A DNA stretch of 64,000 nucleotides from Lachnospiraceae bacterium (GCA_015056795.1 SVFO01000002.1:96962-160961); one strand, 5' to 3'. Shown: positions 16,129 through 25,643, counted from the stretch's first letter. Numbers and translations: made by a program. The notes: generated by a model not told the origin, from the sequence alone.

Positions 16129-18585
16129 TTATCTAACGCAAAACATTTCTTCCGCTGATTCGAATCCTTCTGACTTTACGACTAGCTTACAGCTTCCTGC
16201 CTCATACCCCGAGCGCAGGATTGCAAGTGCTCGTCCTCTGTAGGTTGTGGCAAAGGCATCCGTGTAATCCTCCTCCGTAATCGGATTTCCAGAACCAAAG
16301 CCTGCAAGCACACATGCCCCCTCGACGTTTGCTTCCAGCTTCACCTCCGCATCCGGTACCACGCGCCCCTCCTGGTCCACAATCTCGATTCCAACATAAA
16401 TCAAATCATGTCCGTCCGCGCAAGCCTCCGTCGTTTCAGACACCAATTGAAGCCTCGCAGGTGCACCCGTGGTTGCCAGCTCCGCCCTGCTAATTTCCTT
16501 TCCATCCTGATAGCTGATCGCAACAACCCTTCCTGGCTGATAAGTCGTCTGAAAACGAGCGCTGTTCGGCAGAGGTCTCTCCTTAGAAACCTGTTTTTTC
16601 CCGATGCTGTTTCCATTGATCAGTACCTCGACCTCCTCGGCACCGGAAAACACCACCAGTTCAATGGGCGCTCCAACCGTCTCATAATTCCAGCAGGAAA
16701 GGACTGCAGGGAATCCCCACATGCTGACAAGCTCTCTTTTTCCAAAGGTCATCGGATGCATGGAATAAAGATAGGTCTTTTCGCTTCCCCAGACAATGCT
16801 CCGATAAGCGCCCTGCGGCAACATCCGTCCAGTAATGTCATAGTCGGCGTCATTTGCCGTTCTCCAAGGATAGGGAGAAGTATCCTGTGGCATCAGATTC
16901 CAGGGGAATTTGGGGGCCGTTTCATCTTGGAAGTCATAATACGCCGCTTTTCCAAGCCCCGCCTCTCCTAAATAGTCCCATGCCGTCCAGGTAAAGTCAC
17001 CGATCACGTATGGGAGACGCTCCACCATGGGCCAGCGGAACCCTATTTCCTTCGGGAAATTCTCCGAGCCTAAAATGACTCTCTCCGGGAACAGCTCATG
17101 ATCCCGCTCATAAAGATCCTCCATGTAATTATATCCAACAACGTCAAGTCCATTGGTAAACGGCTCCGTGCCCTTCTCCCAAAGGATTTCTCTTTCATTG
17201 TTGGCATTTTGTGTCTGATTCATTCCAGCGGCCAAAGCGTCATCCAATCCGCTCCAGAAGGAACAAATTCCGTTGCTGACAGGCCTCGTTCCATCAAGGG
17301 AACGCACCTTCTCAGCCAGCATTGTCGCACGCTCATACCCGTCACTTAGGCCGCCACGCTCTGGGATCTCATTACCCGTCGACCATAAAATGACGCAGGG
17401 CGCAGTTCTGTCTCTCTTTACAAATGCAGTCAGGTCCTTCTCCCAATCCGACGCGAAGAATTGATTGTAATCACCGCCGCGCTTACCCATGGCCCATGCG
17501 TCAAATGCCTCATCAAAGACATACATGCCGACCCGATTACATGCCTCGATCAAAGCTGCAGACGGAGGATTGTGCGCCGTGCGGATTGCATTAAATCCAA
17601 CCTCCTTCAGCTTCTTGAGCTTCCTTTCCTCAACCTTCGGTAAGGTGACGGATCCAAGCAAACCATTGTCATGATGCAGACACCCGCCCTTTAGCTTTAC
17701 GCTCTTTCCATTGATCAAAAGACCGCGGACGGTATCTGCGGAAATCGTGCGAATGCCAAACAGCGTAGACGCCTCGTCCACCGTAACCTCTTCGCTCTTG
17801 ACAAAATGCGTGCGGTATGTGCCTATGTCCTTCACGGTAGCCTTGACCTTATACAAATTCGGATGTTCCGCATCCCAAAGCATGGGATCCTTCACCGTCA
17901 TCGTCATCCGTGCCGTTTCCGTCTTCCGCGCACTAACCTGAATCACGCGCTTTGTTTCATCAACAACTGTTTCACTTCCCTCGGGCGAAAGCGTTAGTGT
18001 CACCTCTGCCATGCGATTTCCAAGTCCTGCATTTTCCACCTCAACCTGCGCCTCTAAAAAGGCATAACCGTCAACCACTTCCTTGGTGTACACGAAAATG
18101 CCGTCAGGAACAAGATGTACTCTTGGTCCATGCATCAGCTCTGCGCCGCGGTACAAACCCGAACCCGTATACCAGCGGGAATTCGGCTGCATGCTGGTAT
18201 TGACATTAATGGTAATGCGGTTTTCCTCCCCAAAGGTCACATAATCCGTAAGCTCCACAAAACGCGGTGCATACCCATTGTGCCAATGCGCCACCTGACT
18301 TCCATTCACTTCAACGGTCGCATTCATCATAACGCCGTCAAATTTCAGGCCAACACATTCCTCTTCCCATTCCTTTGGAAAAAAGACATACTTCGTGTAA
18401 TTCGACAAGCCGCCAGTGAAATATCCCATGTCAACATTCGCAGGTGCATCAGGAGACACAGGCGTTCCAATCATGCCATCATGTGGCAGGTTGACGATAA
18501 CGCCAAGGTCACTCTCCAACATTCCAATGGAATCCAGATACCCCCTGCGAAAGGTCCATTTTTCGTCCAACTTGATCGTTTTCAT
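16129..18585 (-). CDS. Glycoside hydrolase family 2 (beta-galactosidase-like)
   Basis: This cytoplasmic enzyme of 818 aa begins with the GH2 sugar-binding domain (DEKWTFRRGYLD, then LPHDGMI) and an Ig-like domain, followed by the TIM barrel. The barrel has the GH2 signature IRTAHNPPS, the acid/base Glu406 in STGNEIPE and the nucleophile Glu508 in ILGSENFPKE. Two C-terminal beta domains follow. It has no signal peptide. GH2 members hydrolyse beta-galactosides, beta-glucuronides or beta-mannosides, and the architecture and length best match the short clostridial beta-galactosidases. It sits just upstream of the Gfo/Idh/MocA oxidoreductase gene, probably in one transcript. Confidence 0.9.
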   Translation of the reverse strand: MKTIKLDEKWTFRRGYLDSIGMLESDLGVIVNLPHDGMIGTPVSPDAPANVDMGYFTGGLSNYTKYVFFPKEWEEECVGLKFDGVMMNATVEVNGSQVAHWHNGYAPRFVELTDYVTFGEENRITINVNTSMQPNSRWYTGSGLYRGAELMHGPRVHLVPDGIFVYTKEVVDGYAFLEAQVEVENAGLGNRMAEVTLTLSPEGSETVVDETKRVIQVSARKTETARMTMTVKDPMLWDAEHPNLYKVKATVKDIGTYRTHFVKSEEVTVDEASTLFGIRTISADTVRGLLINGKSVKLKGGCLHHDNGLLGSVTLPKVEERKLKKLKEVGFNAIRTAHNPPSAALIEACNRVGMYVFDEAFDAWAMGKRGGDYNQFFASDWEKDLTAFVKRDRTAPCVILWSTGNEIPERGGLSDGYERATMLAEKVRSLDGTRPVSNGICSFWSGLDDALAAGMNQTQNANNEREILWEKGTEPFTNGLDVVGYNYMEDLYERDHELFPERVILGSENFPKEIGFRWPMVERLPYVIGDFTWTAWDYLGEAGLGKAAYYDFQDETAPKFPWNLMPQDTSPYPWRTANDADYDITGRMLPQGAYRSIVWGSEKTYLYSMHPMTFGKRELVSMWGFPAVLSCWNYETVGAPIELVVFSGAEEVEVLINGNSIGKKQVSKERPLPNSARFQTTYQPGRVVAISYQDGKEISRAELATTGAPARLQLVSETTEACADGHDLIYVGIEIVDQEGRVVPDAEVKLEANVEGACVLAGFGSGNPITEEDYTDAFATTYRGRALAILRSGYEAGSCKLVVKSEGFESAEEMFCVR

Positions 18586-18620
18586 TCTTTCCCCAACCCT
18601 TTCTCTTACAACCCCAATTT

Positions 18621-18839
18621 TTATCCAACATCATTTGGCCACATGCTTCCAACATCCAGTCCCAGCTCCTGTAGCCAGGCATCTGCCACGGTCTCATACC
18701 GTTCTTCCCCTGCCTCGTTCACCAGCGTCACGGACACCATGAGCCCTTCTTGTCCCGAAGGTCTTTCTTCGCATCCAAAGTCTCCGTCAAAAACATGCTT
18801 AATTCTCCAATGACTATCACCGTTCAACGGATGTACCAA
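18621..18839 (-). CDS. Small conserved-looking 72-aa protein
   Basis: The frame follows directly after the stop of the nucleotidyltransferase gene. GTG at 18848 is too close to GGGAGG. TTG at 18839 is spaced eight bases from it and is the likelier start. The product has a compact alternating pattern, with GDFGCEERPSGQE, a beta-rich VSVTLVNEAGEERYETVADAWL and a GLDVGSMWP end. It reads like a real small folded protein with no signal peptide. I cannot name a function. Translational coupling with the nucleotidyltransferase is implied by the shared ribosome binding site. Confidence 0.55.
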   Translation of the reverse strand: MVHPLNGDSHWRIKHVFDGDFGCEERPSGQEGLMVSVTLVNEAGEERYETVADAWLQELGLDVGSMWPNDVG

Positions 18840-18840
18840 C

Positions 18841-19608
18841 TCACACACCTCCCAAAAGCTTTCGGAAAAGCTCGTTTAACGGTTCCAGATCCTTTTTATG
18901 ATCATTCGGTAGGCTGTCCCCGATTTCCTTTTGTTTTACAAGCTCTTTCTCGATAAATTCCCTGATCACGGGCATCTGAGGATTCTCCTCTTTTTCTGTC
19001 GTCCGCTTTTTGATCTCCAAAAGCTCATCCAACGCACTCCGAAACTCCTCTGGCAATTTCATCTTCAAAAGATCATCAAACAAAACGGGCGGTGCCTCAT
19101 GATAGTTCTCAATATATTCCGCAGCAAGAAGAGGTCTCAGCGCATAAAAATATTTCTTATAGCGCACCATTTCGCCCTGCAAATATTCCTGATAGGTGGA
19201 CCTTGCCGTGCCATAATAATGACAAACGGCCGTCTTTTCCGAAAAATACTGCTTTGCAACCTCACGCACCATCTCCCACTCTGGCGTTGTGCGATACACC
19301 ACGGGCGAACCGCTCCACTCAAACAGCGTCGCATTCCCCTTGGCAAAGAGCTTCAGTGCTTTTTTCAAATCCCACCCGTTAATGTCAAGCACCTCATCTA
19401 GCTGGTACTCGATCACGTCCTTTGGCTCCTCAATGCAAAGGTAATCCTCTTTTCTTCTGACATAGACAAAGCGCACGTCATAATCACTGTCAGGCGAAGC
19501 AAAGCCCCAGGACCTGCTTCCCGATTCCACGGCATGCAGAATCTTCACATGCTCCTTCGCCTCAATCTCATCTAGCTTTTCTTGAATCTCCCTCAAAATA
19601 TCCCTCAT
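18841..19608 (-). CDS. Nucleotidyltransferase, RlaP/YcgL-like (pol beta superfamily)
   Basis: This 255-aa protein has the minimal nucleotidyltransferase motif in AVESGSRSWGFASPDSDYDVRFVYVRR, giving the G-S motif and the paired metal-binding Asp residues. The remaining helical part with YLLAEYI-type features matches the COG3541-like group. Proteins of this group are thought to modify RNA or other small targets, but the reaction is not established. It starts five bases after the stop of a second, related nucleotidyltransferase (19613-20632), so the two probably act together or are translated in a fixed ratio. Confidence 0.82.
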   Translation of the reverse strand: MRDILREIQEKLDEIEAKEHVKILHAVESGSRSWGFASPDSDYDVRFVYVRRKEDYLCIEEPKDVIEYQLDEVLDINGWDLKKALKLFAKGNATLFEWSGSPVVYRTTPEWEMVREVAKQYFSEKTAVCHYYGTARSTYQEYLQGEMVRYKKYFYALRPLLAAEYIENYHEAPPVLFDDLLKMKLPEEFRSALDELLEIKKRTTEKEENPQMPVIREFIEKELVKQKEIGDSLPNDHKKDLEPLNELFRKLLGGV

Positions 19609-19612
19609 CGCC

Positions 19613-20632
19613 CTACAACTCCCCCGTGATTACATACCGATTTATCCGCTCCACGAATTTTGCGACTCTTTCCATGTCTGGCTGATCGGGAAGCTTCGTC
19701 TTCTTCGCTGCTTCGTCCAATTTCCTCTCATATTCCTCCAGCATTTCATAAAATGCCTTCGAATAGGTTCCATCCTCCAGCATAAAGTCTCCCCTGCGAA
19801 TGGACAAAAGCAACGGCAAATCATCCTTTCTGTGCGTCCTGATTTCCCCTTTTTCCAATAAATCAATCGCCATCAAAAAAAGCCTTACCAAATGCATGGC
19901 ATGCTTGTTTAGGTGATTGTCATCCTTCTTTTTATTGCGCTTTCCGATCTTATCATAATCGCGCACCACCGCACGCATAGTTCCCCAAAGATCCGTATAA
20001 TCCCTAAGCGGATAATGCTGATAATTGGCATCCACAAAGATTTCCGACTCCAATTCAGGATGATCAGACGCGTCAATATAAAGCCGAATTCCGTCCTTGT
20101 CCGCGCCTGCATGCTTTAGATTAAAATCCTCCAGCGCATGCATGACAGACTTATAAATATGCTTCTCCCTCTCCTCCTGCGAAAGCGTATCCCTCGCAAG
20201 CGCATTCTGCAGTCTGCGAAGCTGCATGTCCGCATAGCCGCCAAAGGACTTGATCACTCGCTTGGAAAGAAAGATTGGCGTTTGATCAATCAGCTCCTGA
20301 CCAAGCCTAGACTTGATCAAATACTGATCCTCATCCAATCCCAGCATCTCGCAGGTATTTGGATTGCATTCTAAAAGAAGACGAACGAGCTTATTAAACC
20401 CATAGATCACTGTGTCCGTCTTATCATCCTCATACTGTTCAAATTCCGTCATTCCAATGAGATCCGAAGGAAGCTGCAGCGTGACGCCGCGAAAATCAAT
20501 GTCGCTCCCCTCACGGTTTGTCCCATAGGAATAGCTTCCGCCTAGCCCAAGCAACATAATTCTGTCGCCCAGTCTCTCATTCGTCCGCAAAAAATCATAT
20601 GCTTCCGTCATCATCAAAGCATGAAAATCCAT
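19613..20632 (-). CDS. Nucleotidyltransferase-domain protein
   Basis: This 339-aa protein begins with a nucleotidyltransferase fold: GLGGSYSYGTNREGSDIDFRGV holds the G-S motif and the D-x-D metal pair. A long helical C-terminal region follows. It is larger than its partner at 18841-19608 but shows the same superfamily layout, and the two genes are five bases apart. The start ATG at 20632 has GGGGAGG eight bases upstream; a GTG three codons earlier overlaps that site. No toxin-antitoxin partner such as a HEPN protein is obvious next door. Confidence 0.82.
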   Translation of the reverse strand: MDFHALMMTEAYDFLRTNERLGDRIMLLGLGGSYSYGTNREGSDIDFRGVTLQLPSDLIGMTEFEQYEDDKTDTVIYGFNKLVRLLLECNPNTCEMLGLDEDQYLIKSRLGQELIDQTPIFLSKRVIKSFGGYADMQLRRLQNALARDTLSQEEREKHIYKSVMHALEDFNLKHAGADKDGIRLYIDASDHPELESEIFVDANYQHYPLRDYTDLWGTMRAVVRDYDKIGKRNKKKDDNHLNKHAMHLVRLFLMAIDLLEKGEIRTHRKDDLPLLLSIRRGDFMLEDGTYSKAFYEMLEEYERKLDEAAKKTKLPDQPDMERVAKFVERINRYVITGEL

Positions 20633-20724
20633 GCGCTGCACCTCCCCGTGCGCAACCTAGCTCTCCTTCCACGTTCCCGCCAAATGCCCTGCGCGGGTCA
20701 CGTCCGTCTCTTCGACTATTTTAC

Positions 20725-21321
20725 CTATGATGTTAACAGGATGTCTGGGCTTCCCTGTATGCGCTTCGCGTAAATTTCCTCCAACTCCGCGATCACCTCG
20801 TCCTTTTTTCGGATGAGTCCCGGATGATGACTGACTAAAAGACAGGTTGCCTTTAACTCTTTCAGCTTGTCAATCTCTTCCCGCAGAAGCTGCGCGTTAT
20901 AACAATGCTTTCCATCCTTCACCTTGCAATATAAGGCATCTCCGACAAACGCATAGGTTCCATCCACTTCCAGGCCCAGGCTTCCCTTCGCATGACTCGA
21001 TCGAAGCGGAAAAATATGCAGGCTGCCGACATATATATCCTCTTCCACGATCACGCCCGCAGGCGCAATGTGCTTTTGCGTCTCCTTGGATACATAAAGC
21101 CTCTTGATCCCAAGCTTTTTAATGCTTCCCACGTGATCCTGATGGAAATGGGAAAGAACAATGTTATATTGCCCGGAGAGTCCCTCCAGGCTCCTCATGT
21201 CATTCCCCACGTCATAAAGCCAGATCTCTTCTCCGTCACGAATGATCCCTATGTCAGCGGAGAGCGGATCCTCCGTGCACTCCACATAGCTGATCTTATC
21301 CGTTATCACAATCTCCTTCAT
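20725..21321 (-). CDS. MBL-fold metallo-hydrolase
   Basis: This 198-aa protein has the canonical metal site HFHQDHVGS (HxHxDH), a later His in RSSHAKGSLG, the bridging Asp in FVGDALY, and a final His in VSHHPGL. It is a small stand-alone hydrolase of the glyoxalase II/RNase Z-like fold, and the substrate is unknown. It is 15 bases downstream of the 122-aa gene and probably in the same transcript as the GNAT-PHP fusion gene. Confidence 0.85.
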   Translation of the reverse strand: MKEIVITDKISYVECTEDPLSADIGIIRDGEEIWLYDVGNDMRSLEGLSGQYNIVLSHFHQDHVGSIKKLGIKRLYVSKETQKHIAPAGVIVEEDIYVGSLHIFPLRSSHAKGSLGLEVDGTYAFVGDALYCKVKDGKHCYNAQLLREEIDKLKELKATCLLVSHHPGLIRKKDEVIAELEEIYAKRIQGSPDILLTS

Positions 21322-21336
21322 CCGGCTACCCTCACC

Positions 21337-21705
21337 TTAATCAACGACGGCGATCTGAAAATCATCCTCGTAAATCACTCTTCCCGGAACTTCCTCGCAC
21401 CTTGTCGTATAAAGCTTTACGCCATATTTTTCACACATGTCGCGATAGAAGGTCATCTGCGCATAAATGTCATTTCCCTTCTCATTGTCCTTAAACCAAG
21501 TGACTGCGCCCTCAGGATTCCCCTGATCATAAAAGGGCGGCACGGGAAGAACCTTCTCAAAATACTCCCTGTTCTTCCAATACTCCTTCTCCTCTTCCTC
21601 CGTAAGGAGCTTTGCGTCCACGAGCTTACCAACTGTCGTAAAGATTCCCCTTGGCTTCTTTGTCGCCCAAGCGATGTCCGCCGTGTGCACTCTATAATAT
21701 CCCAT
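21337..21705 (-). CDS. Hypothetical 122-aa protein
   Basis: I do not recognise the family. The protein starts MGYYRVHTADIAWATKKPRG, is mildly acidic and soluble with many aromatic residues, and has no membrane segment. Its ribosome binding site (AAGGAGG) lies inside the last codons of the GNAT-PHP gene. The ATG starts one base after that gene's stop, so translation is coupled. A link to the metabolism handled by the PHP and MBL hydrolases on either side is plausible, but nothing more. Confidence 0.7.
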   Translation of the reverse strand: MGYYRVHTADIAWATKKPRGIFTTVGKLVDAKLLTEEEEKEYWKNREYFEKVLPVPPFYDQGNPEGAVTWFKDNEKGNDIYAQMTFYRDMCEKYGVKLYTTRCEEVPGRVIYEDDFQIAVVD

Positions 21706-21706
21706 C

Positions 21707-23107
21707 CTAATCCTCCTTAGGACCTAATGCCTTAAGCTTTGTCACGATCTCGCGAACGATTCCTTCAGGCTGCGCCTCGGCATCCCCAACGGCTGCGCCC
21801 GCTTCCTTCATCCACTCCATGATCTCCTCTTGGCTCAACTCTTCCCATGCACCATTTCTGTGAATCTCCGCAGGAAGCTTTACCTTGATCCCACCCATGC
21901 CTGCAAAGAGCTCCTCCGGATAAAAGATAATGGGTCTCTCGCGGCGAAGAAGCCTGTCCGCGTAATCCTTCTCCGAAGTGATGGGATCTGCGTATAATAT
22001 GCCGCCGTTGCCATCCCCGATGCCACCCTTGAAATGCGTATCTGATCCAGCCTGAATCATAAAACCATGATGCAACGCATAGCACAGGGCCGCAAGATTA
22101 TCATTTGCCGTATTTGCAGTGTTAATGCCTTCAATACCATCTACGTCATCCGCATAGAGATGAATCTTCTTGATGTAATTGCGATCACGGAACGGATGTG
22201 CCTGCATCACTGCACCGCCAGCCTCATGTACGGCCTTGATCATCTCTTCTCTTGTCCAGTGTGGGATCTCAGGATGCGCGAGAAGGAATTCCCTGCCAAC
22301 GCCATAGATCATGAATTCATCGCCCTCAAAGTTTTCTTCGATTCCGAAAAAGACCTTAAAACCGATCTCATCTCCGGCCTTCTTTGCCTCCTCATAGCCC
22401 TTCATGTAGGCATCCACGTATTCCGGCCAGGGCAGATCTCTCGACGGGCGCGTATTTCCGTGGAAGAAGTGATCCGTGATAAAGATCGCGTCATAGCCCA
22501 GCTCCTTAAAAATCGCCGGATACTCGCTTCCAGGAGTCACGCCGCAAGCGCTTCCCTCCACGGTATGTAAATGAGTTTCATAGCGATACAGACCCGTCGC
22601 CTTGGAATCCCATTTTTTCGGCTCTACAAGCTTTTTCATCATATAACCGCAGGTAAACGGAAAGAAATCAAATTTCTGCGTACCCACGTGCTCAACGCCA
22701 TACTTTTCATACCATTTGCGTAGGGCCTTGTTTTCCTCGACAATACCAATCCGCATTACGGTACAGCCAAGCTCCTTTGCCTTATCAAACGCATGATTTA
22801 AGAGTTCCGCACCGAACCTGCGAAACCGATATTGTGGCAACACGCAAAGATTGTTTAGCTCACATGTTTTGGAATCCACGATTTGCAAAGAATAATAACC
22901 GATCATCTTCCCGTCCAAAAAATAACCATACATCGGCCGATGCTCGGTCACAAAATGATATCGGATCCTTTCTTCGTCTGTCGCGAACGCCGTAAATCGC
23001 GGTGCATTCTCCGGCGTAAACCCAAACTCATCTGCCACCGTCTGAAAGCTCTCACGAATAACCGCAACGCATTCCAAAATTTCCGTTTCTTTGATTTCCC
23101 TGATCAT
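21707..23107 (-). CDS. GNAT acetyltransferase fused to a PHP-domain phosphoesterase
   Basis: This 466-aa fusion begins with a GNAT fold (residues 1-160), with acetyl-CoA loop motif A in VLPQYRFRRFGAELL and the C-terminal KWYEKYGVEHVG. From residue 175 a PHP domain starts with ETHLHT (His179 and His181), followed by FITDHF, GIEENFEG and MQAHPFRDR. These metal ligands fit a trinuclear PHP hydrolase. The ATG at 23107 has GGAGGG seven bases upstream. The two enzymatic halves are normally separate proteins, and no frameshift or stop separates them here. The substrates are unknown. Confidence 0.88.
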   Translation of the reverse strand: MIREIKETEILECVAVIRESFQTVADEFGFTPENAPRFTAFATDEERIRYHFVTEHRPMYGYFLDGKMIGYYSLQIVDSKTCELNNLCVLPQYRFRRFGAELLNHAFDKAKELGCTVMRIGIVEENKALRKWYEKYGVEHVGTQKFDFFPFTCGYMMKKLVEPKKWDSKATGLYRYETHLHTVEGSACGVTPGSEYPAIFKELGYDAIFITDHFFHGNTRPSRDLPWPEYVDAYMKGYEEAKKAGDEIGFKVFFGIEENFEGDEFMIYGVGREFLLAHPEIPHWTREEMIKAVHEAGGAVMQAHPFRDRNYIKKIHLYADDVDGIEGINTANTANDNLAALCYALHHGFMIQAGSDTHFKGGIGDGNGGILYADPITSEKDYADRLLRRERPIIFYPEELFAGMGGIKVKLPAEIHRNGAWEELSQEEIMEWMKEAGAAVGDAEAQPEGIVREIVTKLKALGPKED

Positions 23108-23183
23108 GTCTGATCCCTCCGTAGTCATTGATATATCCTTTGTCACTCATATGCTCTGTAGTACTTCATAAAACAATTCCCTC

Positions 23184-23894
23184 TCACCTTACAAAAAATA
23201 ACACCATGGCTAGCGCAAATGCCGATACTGCGGCAAAAATACTCCCCAAAACATACAGGAATATCGTCAGTGACCGTTCCTCCTTCGGTTCATAAAACTC
23301 CTTGGGATTGTCCGGATTCAGATACAGCTCCCGCGTCTCCCCTTCCTCAATATGATTCATGTTGCTATAGGTGTTATTGCTGAGAAGAATGGTCTCATCC
23401 CTAAAATACGCCTCGTATACTGGGCAATAGGTACGCGTTCCCTTGTGATAACTGGTTTTGATCTTCACGCAGGTACCCATAATACGGTAGTTGCACACCT
23501 CATGTCTTCGTTTCGAGGAAAAATAACTTCCTACGACAAGCGACACGCCAATAACAAAAAAAAGCCCAAGAAAAAGATAGGGCAGCGCCGCTTCCGCATA
23601 TTTCATGACCTCTTCGCTTCCAAACTGGAAGATACAGCCCCCTATCATACATCCAATCCCGACGAGCGGAAACAGGAGTGTGATCGGCTGAAAGTCCTTA
23701 CTTTTTAATCCGGAAAAAACGGCAATGGTTCCAAACACCAAAAAATACTGTCCAAAAAGGGTCACTACCAAAGCTCCCATGTCATGTTTGGAACAATAGA
23801 TCATGGCACCAATGGACGCAAAAAACCAAAGTAAAAATACAATGCTTAGAATGGCTCCGCCAACGCCAACTTTTCCTCTGTTCTCATTTCCCAT
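23184..23894 (-). CDS. Membrane protein of the DUF3592-like type
   Basis: This 236-aa protein has four N-terminal hydrophobic segments (residues 10-125), then a soluble region with CVKIKTSYHKGTRTYCPVYEAYF and ELYLNPDNPKEFYEP, and a final membrane segment. The pattern of a strand-rich conversion motif followed by a D-P-x-N-P-x-E/K segment resembles DUF3592 proteins. The function is unknown. It is co-oriented with, but 76 bases from, the GNAT-PHP gene. Confidence 0.7.
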   Translation of the reverse strand: MGNENRGKVGVGGAILSIVFLLWFFASIGAMIYCSKHDMGALVVTLFGQYFLVFGTIAVFSGLKSKDFQPITLLFPLVGIGCMIGGCIFQFGSEEVMKYAEAALPYLFLGLFFVIGVSLVVGSYFSSKRRHEVCNYRIMGTCVKIKTSYHKGTRTYCPVYEAYFRDETILLSNNTYSNMNHIEEGETRELYLNPDNPKEFYEPKEERSLTIFLYVLGSIFAAVSAFALAMVLFFVR

Positions 23895-23951
23895 GACGCC
23901 TCATCCTCCCGGCACTCTGATTCTCACGCGCAAGCCTCAAATGCCCTTTGA

Positions 23952-25583
23952 TTATTTCGTTTTTTCCAGCTCAATGACTCTCCACTCTTCGCCCTTATAA
24001 TTCAGCGTGTGATGCTGCTCCTTCGGCACCTCGCAAAAGCCGAGTGACCGATAACATGCATACGCCGGCGCATTATTTTCAAACACTCCGATGGTTACCT
24101 TCTTCGCCTTAAGAATCTCAAACGCGTATTTTAGACCCAGCTCCAGCATTCTCTTTCCATAGCCATGACCGCGTTTGGTATCGTCTACGATCACCCACCC
24201 AAAGCGAATGGTCTCATGATCTCCAAGATAACGCATGATAAAATGTCCCACCACGCCGCTTTCATCAAACGCGATCATGGGATAGAAGTTATCCTCTTCC
24301 TTGCAAAAACCATTTTGATTTCGGTATATATCGTCCAGCTTTTCTGCCGCTATCGGAAAGTCTCCGAACATGCCGGCGCTCCACTTGTAGTAAATAACTT
24401 CATCCTTGTTGGCCCAGCCCGTGATCAACTGACTGTCACTCTTCTTATAGGGACGAAGCCGCAGAATCGGTGCATTGCCATCCTCCTGTCCCGCAAAAAC
24501 GGTTGTCTTCAGGTCATCGATTTTAACGCCAGTCTCCCAGCCATAATACATCTGATTAAAATATGGGATAAATTTCTCGGCATCCTCCTGAAGCACGGCA
24601 TGCCCTACCTTATGGAAATTCAGCACAAGATGATCTCCAAGACCTTCCGCCTCATAGGCAATGTTCGCCCTTTTATAGCACTCCCACATGGCAGGCGCAT
24701 TCACCCAATCCTCACCCGTGCAGGCAGCGATGATAAAATAATAACGCCGCTGATCCATCGCCAGGATCGGAAGGTTTTCCTGTTCCATCGGAATCTCTGC
24801 GGGCTCCTTGTATTGCAGGAACCTGTCATTAAACCATCCTCGTTCTGCCTCCGATTGCAGGCAATCCAGCGGCTCATTCTTCCCATAGGTATATTCCGCG
24901 GGAGCGCCCACCTTTCGCAGGTCATAGGTTTTTCCTTCGGAAACAAAGTTATATAAAGCCAGTCCACCCGCACCGGAGCAGGCTGGAATCGTCATGCGAA
25001 ATCTCTGGTCAAAGGCACCGCAAACCGCCGTCGCCTTACCACAGCGCGATACGCCCGTCACCATGGAGGCATCCGCGTCCAGAGAAAACTCCTTGTCGAG
25101 TCCTGCATAGATCGCATCCAATACCTTCGACGCGCCCCAGGCCCAAGCCATCAAAACACCCGTCTGTTCTGCTTCATCAGCGCCATAGGGATAAACATCA
25201 TAAAAGGCTCCCTGATGCGCCATGTCATCAGAAGCAATCTGGCGGCCCTCCAGGAAGAATAGCGCATAACCCTGCAACAAAATATAGTCCTTTGGCTGGA
25301 TCGGATGCATGCAAATGATAAAAGGAGAGCCCTTCGGATATTTCCTTCGATCCTCTTCCTTGGGTAAATAAGCATGAACAATGAATTCAGCCTTTCGTCC
25401 CCGCGCTTCTATCTTGATCTTAACAAGCTCCCCGCCGATCACTTCAAAGGGATTCGGAAATCCAGAAGGCTTTTCCTTCGCCTTTGGATCCTCACCTAAA
25501 AGCTCATACGAAACCTTCTCGCCTTCTCTCCAGGTTCCGTACATGTTCTTTTCATAAAACTCTCGAATCTCTTCTCGCTTCAT
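23952..25583 (-). CDS. CE15-like alpha/beta hydrolase fused to a GNAT acetyltransferase
   Basis: In this 543-aa fusion, residues 1-350 form an alpha/beta hydrolase. Its nucleophile Ser179 lies in TGVSRCGKAT, the G-x-S-R-x-G-K pattern of glucuronoyl-esterase-type (CE15) enzymes, and a candidate catalytic His is His328 in VGHA. Residues 375-535 form a GNAT domain with the acetyl-CoA loop KRGHGYGKRM and the YRSLGF end motif. There is no signal peptide, unlike secreted CE15 enzymes, so an intracellular ester is the expected substrate. GTG at 25595 is unlikely; ATG at 25583 follows GGAGGGG. The fusion resembles the GNAT-PHP gene next door in principle, but the GNAT half is at the other end. Confidence 0.82.
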   Translation of the reverse strand: MKREEIREFYEKNMYGTWREGEKVSYELLGEDPKAKEKPSGFPNPFEVIGGELVKIKIEARGRKAEFIVHAYLPKEEDRRKYPKGSPFIICMHPIQPKDYILLQGYALFFLEGRQIASDDMAHQGAFYDVYPYGADEAEQTGVLMAWAWGASKVLDAIYAGLDKEFSLDADASMVTGVSRCGKATAVCGAFDQRFRMTIPACSGAGGLALYNFVSEGKTYDLRKVGAPAEYTYGKNEPLDCLQSEAERGWFNDRFLQYKEPAEIPMEQENLPILAMDQRRYYFIIAACTGEDWVNAPAMWECYKRANIAYEAEGLGDHLVLNFHKVGHAVLQEDAEKFIPYFNQMYYGWETGVKIDDLKTTVFAGQEDGNAPILRLRPYKKSDSQLITGWANKDEVIYYKWSAGMFGDFPIAAEKLDDIYRNQNGFCKEEDNFYPMIAFDESGVVGHFIMRYLGDHETIRFGWVIVDDTKRGHGYGKRMLELGLKYAFEILKAKKVTIGVFENNAPAYACYRSLGFCEVPKEQHHTLNYKGEEWRVIELEKTK

Positions 25584-25643
25584 TTTCCCCTCCACATGCC
25601 AAGTAGTTTCCCTTATCTATCATACCTTCCCAGGCTATCCACG

